DNA of 64,000 nt, from contig NZ_CP093300.1 of the NCBI RefSeq assembly GCF_022812285.1, positions 4,663,171-4,727,170 of the forward strand, read 5' to 3'. Within the stretch, counting starts at the first letter, position 1; every line of letters starts with the position of its first letter. Source of the DNA: Alkalihalobacillus sp. LMS39 (GTDB taxonomy: Bacteria > Bacillota > Bacilli > Bacillales > Bacillaceae_F). Positions 19,750 through 28,786 of this stretch are shown here, piece after piece. A program made the translations under genes and the position numbers. The notes beneath the pieces are model-generated. The model searched no databases. It was given only the letters and a program-made list of their open reading frames with translations, and had not been told where the DNA came from.

Positions 19750-21045
19750 CTATTTCTCAAGCAATTCTTTAATCTTTTGTTTTACATCGGAAAATTCTTC
19801 TTCATCTTGTAGAAAATCAAGCGGAAAATACAGTTTATGGTCTGTTCTTTTTTTCCCTGATATCGCTTCAACGACATCAGATTCTCTTGACAGCTCTCGT
19901 ATTTTTCCATTCGGTAAAAGCAAATGAATCGGTAACCGCTCTTCTTCTTCCCCTGGTCGATAGAAGTCGTAAGGTAAATCTGAAGAAGAATCAATGACTA
20001 AATAATATGTTGGATCGATGTTGGCTTCTTTAAATAATTGTTGTAGCACTGGCCAATCATTCATTTGCTGGTTTGGATTAAACTCGACATATTTAAACAA
20101 TCTTCTGTTTAAAAATCTATCACAAAGATCCCGTAAAATGCGATCGTCTTCTTCTAGCCAAATTTGAAAATAATAAAGGATTATCGACTCATCTAACCGC
20201 AAATAATCGTCTAAGCTTAGTTTTTCACGAAATAAGGAATGAAAATGAACCGGGTCTTGTTTAAATGCGTATCCGGCGTTGTATAACTCTTTTGACCGTT
20301 GTAAAATTTTACTTAAAATCACTTCTGCACTTCTCGTGACCGGATGAAAATACACTTGCCAGTACATTTGATATCGGCTCATAATATAATCCTCAATGGC
20401 ATGCATTCCACTTTGCTTTATAACCACTTGGTCTTCCGTCGGTCTCATCACTCGTAATATTCGTTCCATATCAAAGTGCCCATAGCTGACACCCGTATAA
20501 TAAGCATCCCGCTGCAAATAATCCATCCGGTCCGCGTCAATTTGACTTGAAATTAACGATACGACTAGTTTATTTGTATATGTTTTTTCAATAACATCGG
20601 CTACTTTTTGTGGAAAATCGCTGGCTACTTTTAATAACACTTCATTAATTTCTGTTTTCCCTAAAATAATTTCTCTTGTCCATTCCTCATGGTCGGTATT
20701 AAATACTTTTTCAAACGAATGTGAAAATGGTCCGTGTCCGACATCATGTAATAAGGCAGCAGACAAACATAAGAGCCGTTCCTCATCATCCCAATGCGGA
20801 CGTCCTTGAAACACTTCGATTATCCTTCTTGTAATTTCATATACTCCAAGAGAATGGTTAAAGCGAGAGTGTTCGGCACCATGAAACGTCATAAAGGTCG
20901 TTCCTAACTGCCTTACCCTTCGCAATCGTTGAAATTCTTTTGTACCTATCAATTCCCAAATTAATTGATCTCTTACATGTATGTATCGGTGGACAGGGTC
21001 TTTAAAAACCTTTTCCTCCTCAAGCTTTCCTAAAATTGCTGACAT
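19750..21045 (-). CDS. ywfO: HD-domain phosphohydrolase YwfO (dGTPase-like)
   Basis: HD-superfamily metal-dependent phosphohydrolase, 431 residues; related proteins hydrolyse dNTPs. Metal ligands: EHSRFNHSLGVYE (His), LLHDVGHGPFSHSFE (HD pair) and SQIDADRMDYLQRDAYYTG (distal Asp). The C-terminal half is a family-specific extension. The frame stays open 26 codons further upstream, but the ATG at 21045 has GGGGAG upstream and gives the length known for B. subtilis YwfO. First gene of an operon with ywgA. Confidence 0.92.
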   Translation of the reverse strand: MSAILGKLEEEKVFKDPVHRYIHVRDQLIWELIGTKEFQRLRRVRQLGTTFMTFHGAEHSRFNHSLGVYEITRRIIEVFQGRPHWDDEERLLCLSAALLHDVGHGPFSHSFEKVFNTDHEEWTREIILGKTEINEVLLKVASDFPQKVADVIEKTYTNKLVVSLISSQIDADRMDYLQRDAYYTGVSYGHFDMERILRVMRPTEDQVVIKQSGMHAIEDYIMSRYQMYWQVYFHPVTRSAEVILSKILQRSKELYNAGYAFKQDPVHFHSLFREKLSLDDYLRLDESIILYYFQIWLEEDDRILRDLCDRFLNRRLFKYVEFNPNQQMNDWPVLQQLFKEANIDPTYYLVIDSSSDLPYDFYRPGEEEERLPIHLLLPNGKIRELSRESDVVEAISGKKRTDHKLYFPLDFLQDEEEFSDVKQKIKELLEK

Positions 21046-21133
21046 GCGCTTAGCCACTCCCCATCCAGAAATTTTCACTTTTCTATTGTTAGTATACATG
21101 ATTTCACATTTATGTTGGATCATGAAACATAGG

Positions 21134-21163
21134 AAAAAGCGATCTATCGCTAAGATCGCTTTT
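21134..21163 (-). terminator. Terminator of the DUF1450 gene
   Basis: AAAAAGCGATCT and AGATCGCTTTT form a stem with T-runs on either strand; it lies just past the 21170-21391 gene. Confidence 0.8.
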
Positions 21164-21169
21164 GTACGT

Positions 21170-21391
21170 TTATTTTAATCGTTTGCTTATTTTAGGAATC
21201 AATTCATCTTCTGTTGGAGCAGTAACAGGACGACTATTTACAATCGTAAAAGACTTCTTTCTTCCTGGTCCACAATAGGATTGGCAGCCAATATGAATTT
21301 CTGCTTCTCCATCTAACTTTTTTAGCTTTGGAAGCAGTGTTTTTATATTCGTCGCTTGGCAAATATCACATATCCTAAATTCGTTTGCCAT
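21170..21391 (-). CDS. DUF1450 (YuzB-like) small cysteine protein
   Basis: 73-residue protein with four cysteines: CDIC at residues 8-11 and GCQSYCGPG in the middle, the pattern of the DUF1450/YuzB family, which has a thioredoxin-like [2Fe-2S]-ferredoxin resemblance. Two adjacent ATG codons follow AAAGGAAG; the second (MANEF...) has the better spacing. An upstream ATG pair at 21412 lacks a site. Monocistronic, with its own terminator. Function unknown; metal or cluster binding is possible from the cysteines. Confidence 0.8.
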   Translation of the reverse strand: MANEFRICDICQATNIKTLLPKLKKLDGEAEIHIGCQSYCGPGRKKSFTIVNSRPVTAPTEDELIPKISKRLK

Positions 21392-21543
21392 CATTCGACT
21401 TCCTTTCATCATGCATTAAAAAATAGTTGTACATCCATTTGTTAGTATACCATATTTACTATTGTACGCAATGTATCGCCTACGCAAAAGTGGGAATTTC
21501 TTGGTGTATTTCTGTTATAATGCAAGAAGAAAGGGAGATATAA

Positions 21544-22383
21544 ATGGATAACGAACTTACAGTTATAAAAAATAAAACATGGCGTTATATTGACCAAACT
21601 TCTTTTGGAACACAGTTTTTTGCGCTACAATCGTTTGCGTATGATGATGCTCTATGTACATCGGTTGGCCAAAATGAACATTCTCACTCAGTCATACGAA
21701 CATGGGTTCATCCAAAAACCGTTGTCCTAGGAATACAGGATAGCCGCTTACCGATGGTTACTGACGGAATTCAGTACCTACAAGAACAGGGGTATAACAC
21801 GATTGTACGAAACTCTGGTGGGTTAGCTGTTGTATTAGATGCCGGAATATTAAATATTTCTCTCATTATGAAAGAACAAAAAAAGTTTTCCATCGATTCA
21901 GGGTATGAGCTTATGTTCTCGGTCATCAAACAAATGTTCAAACCATACGATGTTTTGATTGAGGCAAGAGAAATTATCGGCTCCTACTGTCCAGGAAGTT
22001 TTGACTTAAGTATTGGGGGAAAAAAATTTGCTGGCATTTCACAACGGCGAATTCGTGGTGGTGTCGCTGTTCAAATTTACCTCTGCCTACAAGGAAGCGG
22101 TCAACAGCGAGCTTCTCTCATTCGAACGTTTTATGAAAAAGCGGTAGGAGAAATGACTGTTTCATTCGAGTACCCACGGGTTCAACCAGAAACGATGGCA
22201 TCACTTACTGATTTACTTCAATCAAACATCTCTATATCCCATTGTCTTCATCGCTTATTAACCGTTTTTACTGAAGGCGGTGCCCAGCTTCAATCTGATT
22301 CGGTACATGGTGAAGAAATTGACTTATATTCCTATTACCTTAATCGAGTAATCAAACGGAATGAGAAAGCTTTACAAGCATAA
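21544..22383 (+). CDS. lipL: Octanoyl-[GcvH]:protein N-octanoyltransferase LipL
   Basis: Amidotransferase that moves octanoyl groups from GcvH to E2 subunits in Bacillus lipoate synthesis. 279 residues of the biotin/lipoate ligase fold. The likely nucleophile is Cys149 in SYCPGSFDLSIGGKKFAG; the upstream block VRNSGGLAVVLDAGILNIS and QRRIRGGVAVQIYL also fit. The ATG follows AAAGGGAG; a TATAAT lies near 21515. Same position as B. subtilis ywfL beside pta, which is convergent and shares the terminator. Confidence 0.92.
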   Translation: MDNELTVIKNKTWRYIDQTSFGTQFFALQSFAYDDALCTSVGQNEHSHSVIRTWVHPKTVVLGIQDSRLPMVTDGIQYLQEQGYNTIVRNSGGLAVVLDAGILNISLIMKEQKKFSIDSGYELMFSVIKQMFKPYDVLIEAREIIGSYCPGSFDLSIGGKKFAGISQRRIRGGVAVQIYLCLQGSGQQRASLIRTFYEKAVGEMTVSFEYPRVQPETMASLTDLLQSNISISHCLHRLLTVFTEGGAQLQSDSVHGEEIDLYSYYLNRVIKRNEKALQA

Positions 22384-22407
22384 AAAAACGTTTCTCATAT
22401 ATCAAAA

Positions 22408-22455
22408 AAGCCTGTCAACCATCTCGTGTTTACGAGTTTTTTGTTGACAGGCTTA
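22408..22455. terminator. Shared terminator of lipL and pta
   Basis: AAGCCTGTCAAC pairs perfectly with GTTGACAGGCTT around a loop that itself contains an ACTCG-like stem. It lies between two convergent genes. Confidence 0.85.
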
Positions 22456-22469
22456 AAGCTCTTTTTACA

Positions 22470-23459
22470 CTAACCAATCACTTTTTGATTGATCGACTGC
22501 ATTGCTGTTATTAAAGCAAGTTTATATACATCTTTCACATTACAACCGCGAGATAAGTCATTAACCGGTCGATTTAACCCTTGTAAAATTGGGCCAATTG
22601 CTTCATATCCACCAAGGCGTTGCGCGATTTTATAACCTAAGTTTCCTGATTCTAAACTTGGGAAAATAAACACATTCGCTTCCCCTTTTAATGGGGAATC
22701 AGGCGCTTTCTTTTGCGCCACTGCTGGAACAAACGCTGCATCAAATTGAAATTCACCATCTATCACTAAATCCGGACGAGCTTCTTGTGCTAGTTTTGTC
22801 GCTTCTGATACTTTTTTCGTTTCAATTGATGAAGCAGATCCTTTCGTTGAAAAGCTTAACATTGCTACTTTCGGATCGATGTCAAATACTTTTGCTGTTT
22901 CTGCTGTTGCAACAGCAATTTCAGCTAACTCTTCACTTGTTGGTGAAATATTAATGGCACAATCTGCAAAGACAAACTTTTTATCTTCTTTCACCATAAT
23001 GAAGACACCTGATGTTTTTTTAATGCCTTCTTTTGTTTTAATAATTTGAAGGGCAGGTCGGACGGTATCCCCAGTTGAATGAGCCGCTCCACTAACTAAA
23101 CCATCTGCTTTATCTAAATAAACAAGCATCGTACCAAAATAATTCGGGTCCACTAATTTTTCTTTCGCCGACTCTTCGGTTTCTTTACCTTTTCTTCTTT
23201 CTATAAAAGCCTTTACCAATTCTTCAAATTGAGAATAGGTTGTCGGATCTATGATTTGAACTTGTTTAAACGAAACTCCGATCTGTGATGCTTTTTCAAG
23301 GATAGCCGTTTCATTACCTATCAAGACGGGTTGTAATACTTCATCTTGGGAAAGCTGTGCAGCAGCTTCAATAATACGTTCATCTAATCCTTCAGGAAAC
23401 ACTACAGTTGGAAAATGACGTTTTACCTTATCCTTTATTTGACTAAAGAGATCACTCAC
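22470..23459 (-). CDS. pta: Phosphate acetyltransferase
   Basis: Converts acetyl-CoA and phosphate to acetyl phosphate, the first step of overflow acetate production. 329 residues, the compact single-domain Pta. Motifs: VVFPEGLDERI at the N-terminus, VSGAAHSTGDTVRPALQII, FVFADCAINISP, MLSFSTKGSA and PVNDLSRGCNVKDVY at the end. GTG start with AGGAGGAATGACAA upstream. Same relative position as in B. subtilis. No clear cre site was found in the 340-bp region upstream, unlike the known CcpA activation of B. subtilis pta. Confidence 0.96.
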   Translation of the reverse strand: MSDLFSQIKDKVKRHFPTVVFPEGLDERIIEAAAQLSQDEVLQPVLIGNETAILEKASQIGVSFKQVQIIDPTTYSQFEELVKAFIERRKGKETEESAKEKLVDPNYFGTMLVYLDKADGLVSGAAHSTGDTVRPALQIIKTKEGIKKTSGVFIMVKEDKKFVFADCAINISPTSEELAEIAVATAETAKVFDIDPKVAMLSFSTKGSASSIETKKVSEATKLAQEARPDLVIDGEFQFDAAFVPAVAQKKAPDSPLKGEANVFIFPSLESGNLGYKIAQRLGGYEAIGPILQGLNRPVNDLSRGCNVKDVYKLALITAMQSINQKVIG

Positions 23460-23729
23460 TTGTCATTCCTCCTAAAAATGTAAATCACCCTTATATTCCC
23501 ATTGACTTATTGGAGAATACTTGATGTTCATTTCTATTATACAAAAATTAAAAGCCACTGTATCGAAAATTGCTCACTTTTTCACTTATTGTTCATATTC
23601 CCGTTTTTAACTAATAAAAAACAAATTGCTTTTCTTTTTATAAATTTTCCTATAACGAGCAATCTCATACTACATAACGGTTTATCAATATTTAGCAGTA
23701 ATAATTTTTCAGAATTTTTGAATTAAGCA

Positions 23730-23759
23730 TTGAAAGAATGAACGTTCATTCATTATAAT
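23730..23759 (+). promoter_or_regulatory. fadR box: Promoter with FadR-type operator filling the -35/-10 spacer
   Basis: TTGAAA (23730-23735) and TATAAT (23754-23759) are 18 bp apart. Between them GAATGAACGTTCATTC (23736-23751) is a perfect 16-bp palindrome of the FadR consensus type. Binding there would block RNA polymerase directly. The rest of the 340-bp gap (23460-23729) shows no gene or obvious structure. Confidence 0.75.
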
Positions 23760-23800
23760 TAAAACCAAGCATTACCATTTTAAAGGGGAGAGGTGTTCAA

Positions 23801-25726
23801 TTGAACTATCCGCATTTATTTACACCGATAACGATTAATTCATTAACGTTAAAAAACCGAGTTATCATGGGTTCAATGCACGTAGGTTTAGAAGGTGAAG
23901 AAGATGGTATGAACAAACTTATCGCCTTTTATGAAAGACGAGCAAAAGCAGACGTCGGATTGATTGTTACAGGCGGAGCAGCAGTTTGTCCAGAAGGGAG
24001 TGGCGGCCGTAACTTTATGTCCATCTACAATGATGAAGATATTACACATTGGAAACCTCTAACTCAAGCGGTTCATCAACAAGGCGGCCGTATAGCTCTT
24101 CAGCTTTTCCATGCAGGGCGTTACGCTTATAAAGCAATGACAGGTCTTGATCCTGTTGCCCCTTCTGCCATTCAATCACCGATTAATCCTGATGTTCCTG
24201 TTGCGATGTCTGAAAAACAAATTGTCGATACTATCGAAGCTTTTGGGTTAGGTGCAAAGCGAGCAAAAGAAGCTGGGTTTGACGCTGTTGAAATTATGGG
24301 ATCTGAAGGGTATTTAATTAATCAATTTCTATCCCCTGCCACAAACAAACGAGAAGATGATTGGGGAGGATCGTTTCAGAAGCGAAATACATTTGCTCTT
24401 GAAATAATTAAAGCTGTCCGTGCACAAGTTGGAGCTAATTATCCGGTTATTTTCAGAATGTCAGGCCTTGATTTAGTCGATAACAGCACAACGGAAGAAG
24501 AAACAGTGGCCTTTGCTAAGCTTTGTGAAAAAGCTGGTGTCGATTTATTAAATATCGGAATCGGTTGGCACGAATCACGTGTTCCTACCATCTCGATGAA
24601 AGTGCCACGCATGAAGTTTGTTCCTATTGCACAAATGATTCATCAAGCGGTCTCTATCCCTGTTGTAGCAAGCAACCGCATTAATAATCCTGATGATGCC
24701 GAAACGATCATTAAAGAAAACAAAGCTGATCTTATCTCAATGGCAAGACCATTTTTAGCAGACCCAGATATTCTCATCAAAGCAAAAGAAGGTCATACAA
24801 ACGAAATTAATACATGTATCGCCTGTAACCAAGCTTGTTTAGATCATGTGTTTGAAGGAAAGTCTGCGACATGTTTAGTGAATCCCGAAGCAGGAAGAGA
24901 ACTCACTCTCTCAATTGAAACAGCTACAACGAAAAAACATATCGTTGTGATCGGTGCTGGACCAGCCGGACTTGAAGCCAGTCGTGTTGCCGCCATGCGT
25001 GGACATCATGTTACGCTCATTGATGAAAAGGCTTACATTGGTGGGCAGTTAAACTTTGCAAAGTCTGTCCCTGGTAAGACTGAATTTAATGAAACATTAC
25101 GGTATTATGATGTGCAACTTGCTAAATACGGTGTTACTCGTTTGTTAAATACAACCGCTACGGTGGACACCCCTGTTGTTAAAGAAGCAGATGAAGTGAT
25201 TTTAGCAACTGGCATTATTCCGAGAACACCAGAAATACAAGGAATTGAGCAAGATTATGTGTTAAGTTATCGCGATGTATTTACAGGTGCCGTACCAGAA
25301 GGGAAAGACATTGTCATTATTGGCGGAGGTGGCATTGCCTGTGATTTAGCCTCATTCTTACTAGATAAAAAAGACTACTCCATTACATTATTGCAACGAG
25401 GTAAATCTTTTGCACGTGGAATTGGGAAAACGACACGCTGGGCCACTTTACTTAGCTTAAAAAAGAACGGTGTCCAAATGATTGGCGGCATCGAATATGA
25501 AAAGTTAGAGAATAAAACGCTCACGATAAAAAAAGATGCTGAGCCTGTTCACATTAAAGCAGACACCTTTATTACAGCAAGTGGGCAACTAACAAATGAA
25601 GTATTGTTTAAAGAGCTTCAACATAAAGGAATTCCCGTTCATCTTATTGGTGGAGCGAATCAAGCATTCGGACTTGATGCCAAACGCGCGATTTACGAAG
25701 GAACAAAAATTGGACGTTCTGTCTAA
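23801..25726 (+). CDS. 2,4-dienoyl-CoA reductase-like NADH:flavin oxidoreductase (FadH-like)
   Basis: 641-residue iron-sulfur flavoenzyme. An old-yellow-enzyme FMN barrel (residues 1-345; GSMHVGLEGEE, LQLFHAGRYA), then CIACNQACLDHVF...CLVNP, which binds a 4Fe-4S cluster, then FAD (VVIGAGPAGLEASRVAAMRG) and NAD(P) (IVIIGGGGIACDL) Rossmann domains. This layout is that of dienoyl-CoA reductase FadH, needed for unsaturated acyl chains. TTG start with GGGGAGAGGTG upstream. The FadR-type operator in its promoter supports a lipid role; a different enoate substrate remains possible. Followed 20 bp later by an enoyl-CoA hydratase gene. Confidence 0.85.
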   Translation: MNYPHLFTPITINSLTLKNRVIMGSMHVGLEGEEDGMNKLIAFYERRAKADVGLIVTGGAAVCPEGSGGRNFMSIYNDEDITHWKPLTQAVHQQGGRIALQLFHAGRYAYKAMTGLDPVAPSAIQSPINPDVPVAMSEKQIVDTIEAFGLGAKRAKEAGFDAVEIMGSEGYLINQFLSPATNKREDDWGGSFQKRNTFALEIIKAVRAQVGANYPVIFRMSGLDLVDNSTTEEETVAFAKLCEKAGVDLLNIGIGWHESRVPTISMKVPRMKFVPIAQMIHQAVSIPVVASNRINNPDDAETIIKENKADLISMARPFLADPDILIKAKEGHTNEINTCIACNQACLDHVFEGKSATCLVNPEAGRELTLSIETATTKKHIVVIGAGPAGLEASRVAAMRGHHVTLIDEKAYIGGQLNFAKSVPGKTEFNETLRYYDVQLAKYGVTRLLNTTATVDTPVVKEADEVILATGIIPRTPEIQGIEQDYVLSYRDVFTGAVPEGKDIVIIGGGGIACDLASFLLDKKDYSITLLQRGKSFARGIGKTTRWATLLSLKKNGVQMIGGIEYEKLENKTLTIKKDAEPVHIKADTFITASGQLTNEVLFKELQHKGIPVHLIGGANQAFGLDAKRAIYEGTKIGRSV

Positions 25727-25746
25727 AACTATTGAGGAGTGATGAT

Positions 25747-26490
25747 ATGTCTGTAACGACTTATACTGTAAACGAATCGATTGCTACAATTACAATGAAC
25801 CGCCCTGAAGTAAAAAATGCCATTGATGAAGAAATGCACCGCGAGCTTTATGACGCATTTACAAAAGCCAATGAAGATGACGCTGTGCGAGTTATCGTGT
25901 TAACAGGATTACCTGGATCATTTAGTTCTGGAGCTGATTTAAAGAGTATCCCTGTCGACAATTTATCTTCGATGGATTATGGAGACTATTTGCATCGTAC
26001 GTATAATCGACTACTTCGTTTTATGGACACGATTCAAAAACCAATTGTCGCTTACATTAATGGCGTTGCCGCTGGGGCTGGCTTAAGTATTGCTTTAGCT
26101 TGTGATTACCGTATCGCCACTACAGAATCTAAATTTGCGTTAAGCTTCTTAAAGATTGGTCTTGTTCCTGATGCGGGGGCTTCATATTACCTTCCTCGCT
26201 TAATCGGCTTAGGAAGAGCAATGGAATTTGCATTAGGAGAGGTCATTACAGCTGAAGAAGCGTACCGGATAGGATTAGTGACCAAATTAAGTGATGACGC
26301 CAATGACTTCGTCGCTCGTTTATCAAAATATCCTACGTTAGCTTTTGGACTCATGAAAGAAAACATGAAAAAAGGCTTAGAACAACCATTATCAGAAGTA
26401 TTAGAATTAGAAGTAACAGCTCAACGACAAGCCGGCCAAACAAAAGAACATCATATGGCCGTTCAAGCTTTTTTACAAAAACGAAAATAA
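25747..26490 (+). CDS. Enoyl-CoA hydratase/isomerase family protein
   Basis: Crotonase-family enzyme, 247 residues. Oxyanion-hole segments SSGADLKSIPVDN and GVAAGAGLSIALACDYRIA are present; the region after them (KIGLVPDAGASYYLPRLIG) keeps Asp where many hydratases have the second catalytic Glu, so it may act as isomerase or thioesterase-like rather than standard hydratase. The ATG at 25747 follows TTGAGGAGTGAT; the extended frame from a TTG at 25732 overlaps that site. Co-transcribed with the dienoyl-CoA reductase gene under the FadR-type operator. Confidence 0.85.
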   Translation: MSVTTYTVNESIATITMNRPEVKNAIDEEMHRELYDAFTKANEDDAVRVIVLTGLPGSFSSGADLKSIPVDNLSSMDYGDYLHRTYNRLLRFMDTIQKPIVAYINGVAAGAGLSIALACDYRIATTESKFALSFLKIGLVPDAGASYYLPRLIGLGRAMEFALGEVITAEEAYRIGLVTKLSDDANDFVARLSKYPTLAFGLMKENMKKGLEQPLSEVLELEVTAQRQAGQTKEHHMAVQAFLQKRK

Positions 26491-26497
26491 GAAAAAA

Positions 26498-26533
26498 AAG
26501 CAGTGAGCATAGTTTTTGTTCACTGCTTCGCTT
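26498..26533 (+). terminator. Terminator of the dienoyl-CoA reductase operon
   Basis: AAGCAGTGA pairs with TCACTGCTT; a T-run follows after CGC. It lies 8 bp past the hydratase stop. Confidence 0.7.
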
Positions 26534-26550
26534 TTTCCCGTCATTCCTCA

Positions 26551-26684
26551 TAACGGACATCTGTTCCGCTATAGCTCCTAGCTTGCTTGAATTCAACTCT
26601 ATTTTCTCACTTTAACGGAACGTATGTCCGATAGTTTTTTAAAAACCGCCTTTTCTTCTCTGTTAACGGAACATCTGTCCAATA
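26551..26684. repeat. Intergenic palindrome repeat element, truncated copy (A-B-B)
   Basis: Three units of the family described at 11495: A at 26551-26571, B at 26613-26633, B at 26664-26684, with centres 62 and 51 bp apart. The outer A unit, expected around 26510, is absent and its place holds the terminator of the preceding operon. The element occupies most of the 332-bp gap before hemQ. Confidence 0.82.
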
Positions 26685-26822
26685 GAGTTTTAACAAACAT
26701 TTCTACCACCATAGTCTGTCACAAAATCGTCGGCTGCAACTTTTTGGTTCTTTATTTTACTTATGGTATAGTATGTATTGATTAGAATACTAAGAAGTTC
26801 AAGTTAAAAGGAGTGTTACATA

Positions 26823-27572
26823 ATGAGTGAAGCTGCGGTTACTTTAGATGGTTGGTATTGTCTTCATGATTTTCGTACGATCAACTGGCCTGCTTGGAAA
26901 ACTTTGCCGACTGAAGAGCGCCAACAAATCGTAAATGAGTTTCTTCAAACGATAGAAAAATGGTCAACAGCGGAAGCAAATGGCGAAGGAAGCCATGCAA
27001 TTTATTCGATTGTTGGACAAAAAGCTGACTTTATGATGATGTTACTTCGTCCTTCAATTGAAGAATTAAACGCCATTGAAAATGCGTTTAATAAAACTCG
27101 CTTTGCCGAATTTACAATCCCTGCTTTTTCATATGTATCTGTTGTTGAGCTAAGCAATTATCTTGCTGGTAAAGACGGTGGTGACCCGTTAGAAAATCCT
27201 GAGGTCCGAGCACGTTTATTCCCTACATTACCAAAAGCAAAGCATATATGCTTTTATCCGATGGACAAGCGTCGTTCTGGCAATGACAATTGGTACATGT
27301 TACCGCTTGATGAGCGCCGTACTTTAATGCGTAGCCATGGTATGATTGGTCGCCAATATGCAGGTAAAGTAAAACAAATCATTACAGGGTCTGTAGGTTT
27401 TGATGATTGGGAATGGGGCGTTACATTATTTGCTGATGATGTTCTTCAATTTAAAAAACTTGTGTATGAAATGAGATTTGATGAAGTTTCTGCCCGTTAC
27501 GGCGAATTTGGCACATTTTACGTTGGAAACATCCTCAAAGAAGAAACGATTCCTAGTTTTTTTCATATATAA
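26823..27572 (+). CDS. hemQ: Coproheme decarboxylase HemQ (YwfI)
   Basis: Chlorite-dismutase-fold enzyme that decarboxylates coproheme to heme b, the last step of the Gram-positive heme pathway. 249 residues. Signature regions: [13 protein letters not shown] at the N-terminus, [18 protein letters not shown] (Tyr/Lys of the active site), [19 protein letters not shown] containing the heme-ligand His, and [15 protein letters not shown]. The ATG follows AAAGGAGTG. Monocistronic with a strong terminator; the position near pta and cwlJ matches B. subtilis. Confidence 0.95.
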   Translation: MSEAAVTLDGWYCLHDFRTINWPAWKTLPTEERQQIVNEFLQTIEKWSTAEANGEGSHAIYSIVGQKADFMMMLLRPSIEELNAIENAFNKTRFAEFTIPAFSYVSVVELSNYLAGKDGGDPLENPEVRARLFPTLPKAKHICFYPMDKRRSGNDNWYMLPLDERRTLMRSHGMIGRQYAGKVKQIITGSVGFDDWEWGVTLFADDVLQFKKLVYEMRFDEVSARYGEFGTFYVGNILKEETIPSFFHI

Positions 27573-27575
27573 TCC

Positions 27576-27615
27576 AAATCCTCTTCTCTATTTTTTTAGA
27601 GAAGAGGATTTTTTA
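27576..27615 (+). terminator. Terminator of hemQ
   Basis: AATCCTCTTCTCTA and its complement form a near-perfect stem with a T-rich loop and a TTTTTT tail. Confidence 0.92.
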
Positions 27616-27777
27616 GAATACAACCTCACCTTTGTTCATATAGTTGAAGTAACTGCTTGCATAAGCATATGAATTTGGGTAACTATCCTTTTGTGGTTGG
27701 AAACCTACATAGCTCTGAACTTTCACGAGTCACCTTAGTTCACGTGCAGCTAGAATTTTCTTTGGAGGTGAGGGCTT

Positions 27778-28209
27778 TTGGCAGTCATAAAGACAACAGA
27801 AAGTGATGTGAGGTTATTAGCTAGATTGATGAGAGCGGAAGCAGAAGGTGAAGGAGACCTCGGTATGCTTATGGCAGGAAATGTAATGGTTAATCGAGTA
27901 CGTTCTGCTTGTTTAGATTTTGTTCATATTGACAATGTTGAACGCATGGTTTGGCAGTCACCTGGTGGATTTGAAGCGACACAAAAAGGGTATTTCTATC
28001 AAGGAGCGAGAGAGCGAGAAATGAATTTAGCGAGAAAGCTCATCCGTGGGGAACGACATCACCCTGCTGAGTTTTCACTATGGTTCTTCCGACCGACGGG
28101 TTCTTGTCCGGCACAATGGTGGGGACAATGGAACACAGGTCGATATAAGCTACATTGCTTTTACAGTCCAACGTCACAAGATTGTCCACAAGTGTATTCG
28201 GTCTTTTAA
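27778..28209 (+). CDS. cwlJ: Cell wall hydrolase CwlJ (spore cortex-lytic, germination)
   Basis: Cortex-lytic enzyme of the hydrolase-2 (SleB/CwlJ) family, 143 residues and without the signal peptide or peptidoglycan-binding domain of SleB, as expected for CwlJ, which is placed in the spore coat. Key regions: LARLMRAEAEGEGDLGMLM with the catalytic Glu, GNVMVNRV, GGFEATQKG, and RHHPAEFSLWFFRPTGSCP. TTG start behind TGGAGGTGAGGG. The next gene, gerQ, is 30 bp downstream, the known pair: GerQ retains CwlJ in the coat. A sigma-E promoter is expected; the upstream CATATGAAT near 27668 may be its -10 region (weak). Confidence 0.95.
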   Translation: MAVIKTTESDVRLLARLMRAEAEGEGDLGMLMAGNVMVNRVRSACLDFVHIDNVERMVWQSPGGFEATQKGYFYQGAREREMNLARKLIRGERHHPAEFSLWFFRPTGSCPAQWWGQWNTGRYKLHCFYSPTSQDCPQVYSVF

Positions 28210-28239
28210 ATTTTACATCTAAGAAGGAGTGACATCATT

Positions 28240-28734
28240 ATGTATCAACAACCACAATTTCAACAACCTGAACAACAGCATCAACAACATCAACAACAAC
28301 CGACAGCTGGGCAGCAGCCACATCAACTACCTTATCCACAGCAATTACAACCACCAGCACAGCAACAACCACCGATGTTCTATGCGCCACAGCCACAATT
28401 TCAGTTGCCGCCAATGCAGCAGTTTCCGCAAATTCCAGGAATGTTGCCAATGGAACAATCGTACATCGAAAACATTCTTCGCTTAAACCGAGGTAAGCAA
28501 GTCACAGTTTATATGACATTTGAAAACAATGTTCAATGGAATGCGCAAATCTTCACAGGTATCATTGAAGAAGCAGGGCGCGACCATATTATTTTGCAAG
28601 ATCCTGAATCTGAAGTTCATTATTTACTTCTTATGGTTTACTTAGATTATATTGTGTTTCAAGAGCATCCTGAATATGATTATCCATTTGGTGCTGCTGT
28701 TACTGGTCAAATTGCAACTTATTCACCTCGATAA
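28240..28734 (+). CDS. gerQ: Spore coat protein GerQ
   Basis: Spore coat protein required for CwlJ localisation and Ca-DPA germination; cross-linked by transglutaminase in B. subtilis. 164 residues. Residues 1-65 are a low-complexity Q/P/H-rich tail, source of the cross-linkable residues. The conserved C-terminal domain starts at SYIENILRLNRGKQVTVYMT and continues EEAGRDHIILQDPESEVHYLL. The ATG follows GAAGGAGTG. The long antisense open frame over the CAA repeats is a composition artefact. Confidence 0.95.
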   Translation: MYQQPQFQQPEQQHQQHQQQPTAGQQPHQLPYPQQLQPPAQQQPPMFYAPQPQFQLPPMQQFPQIPGMLPMEQSYIENILRLNRGKQVTVYMTFENNVQWNAQIFTGIIEEAGRDHIILQDPESEVHYLLLMVYLDYIVFQEHPEYDYPFGAAVTGQIATYSPR

Positions 28735-28740
28735 TATACA

Positions 28741-28786
28741 AAAGGCTGTCAAAAGGGGACGTCCCGCTTTGACAGCCTTTTTTTAG
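28741..28786. terminator. Bidirectional terminator between gerQ and ywdK
   Basis: AAAGGCTGTCAAA pairs with TTTGACAGCCTTT with a GGGAC/GTCCC top stem and T residues on the plus strand. It ends gerQ and probably ywdK too. Confidence 0.9.

Noticed and set aside
28238-28450. Antisense open frame over gerQ with Val/Ala-rich product
   Set aside because: It mirrors the CAA/CAG repeats of gerQ; no ribosome binding site and biased composition.
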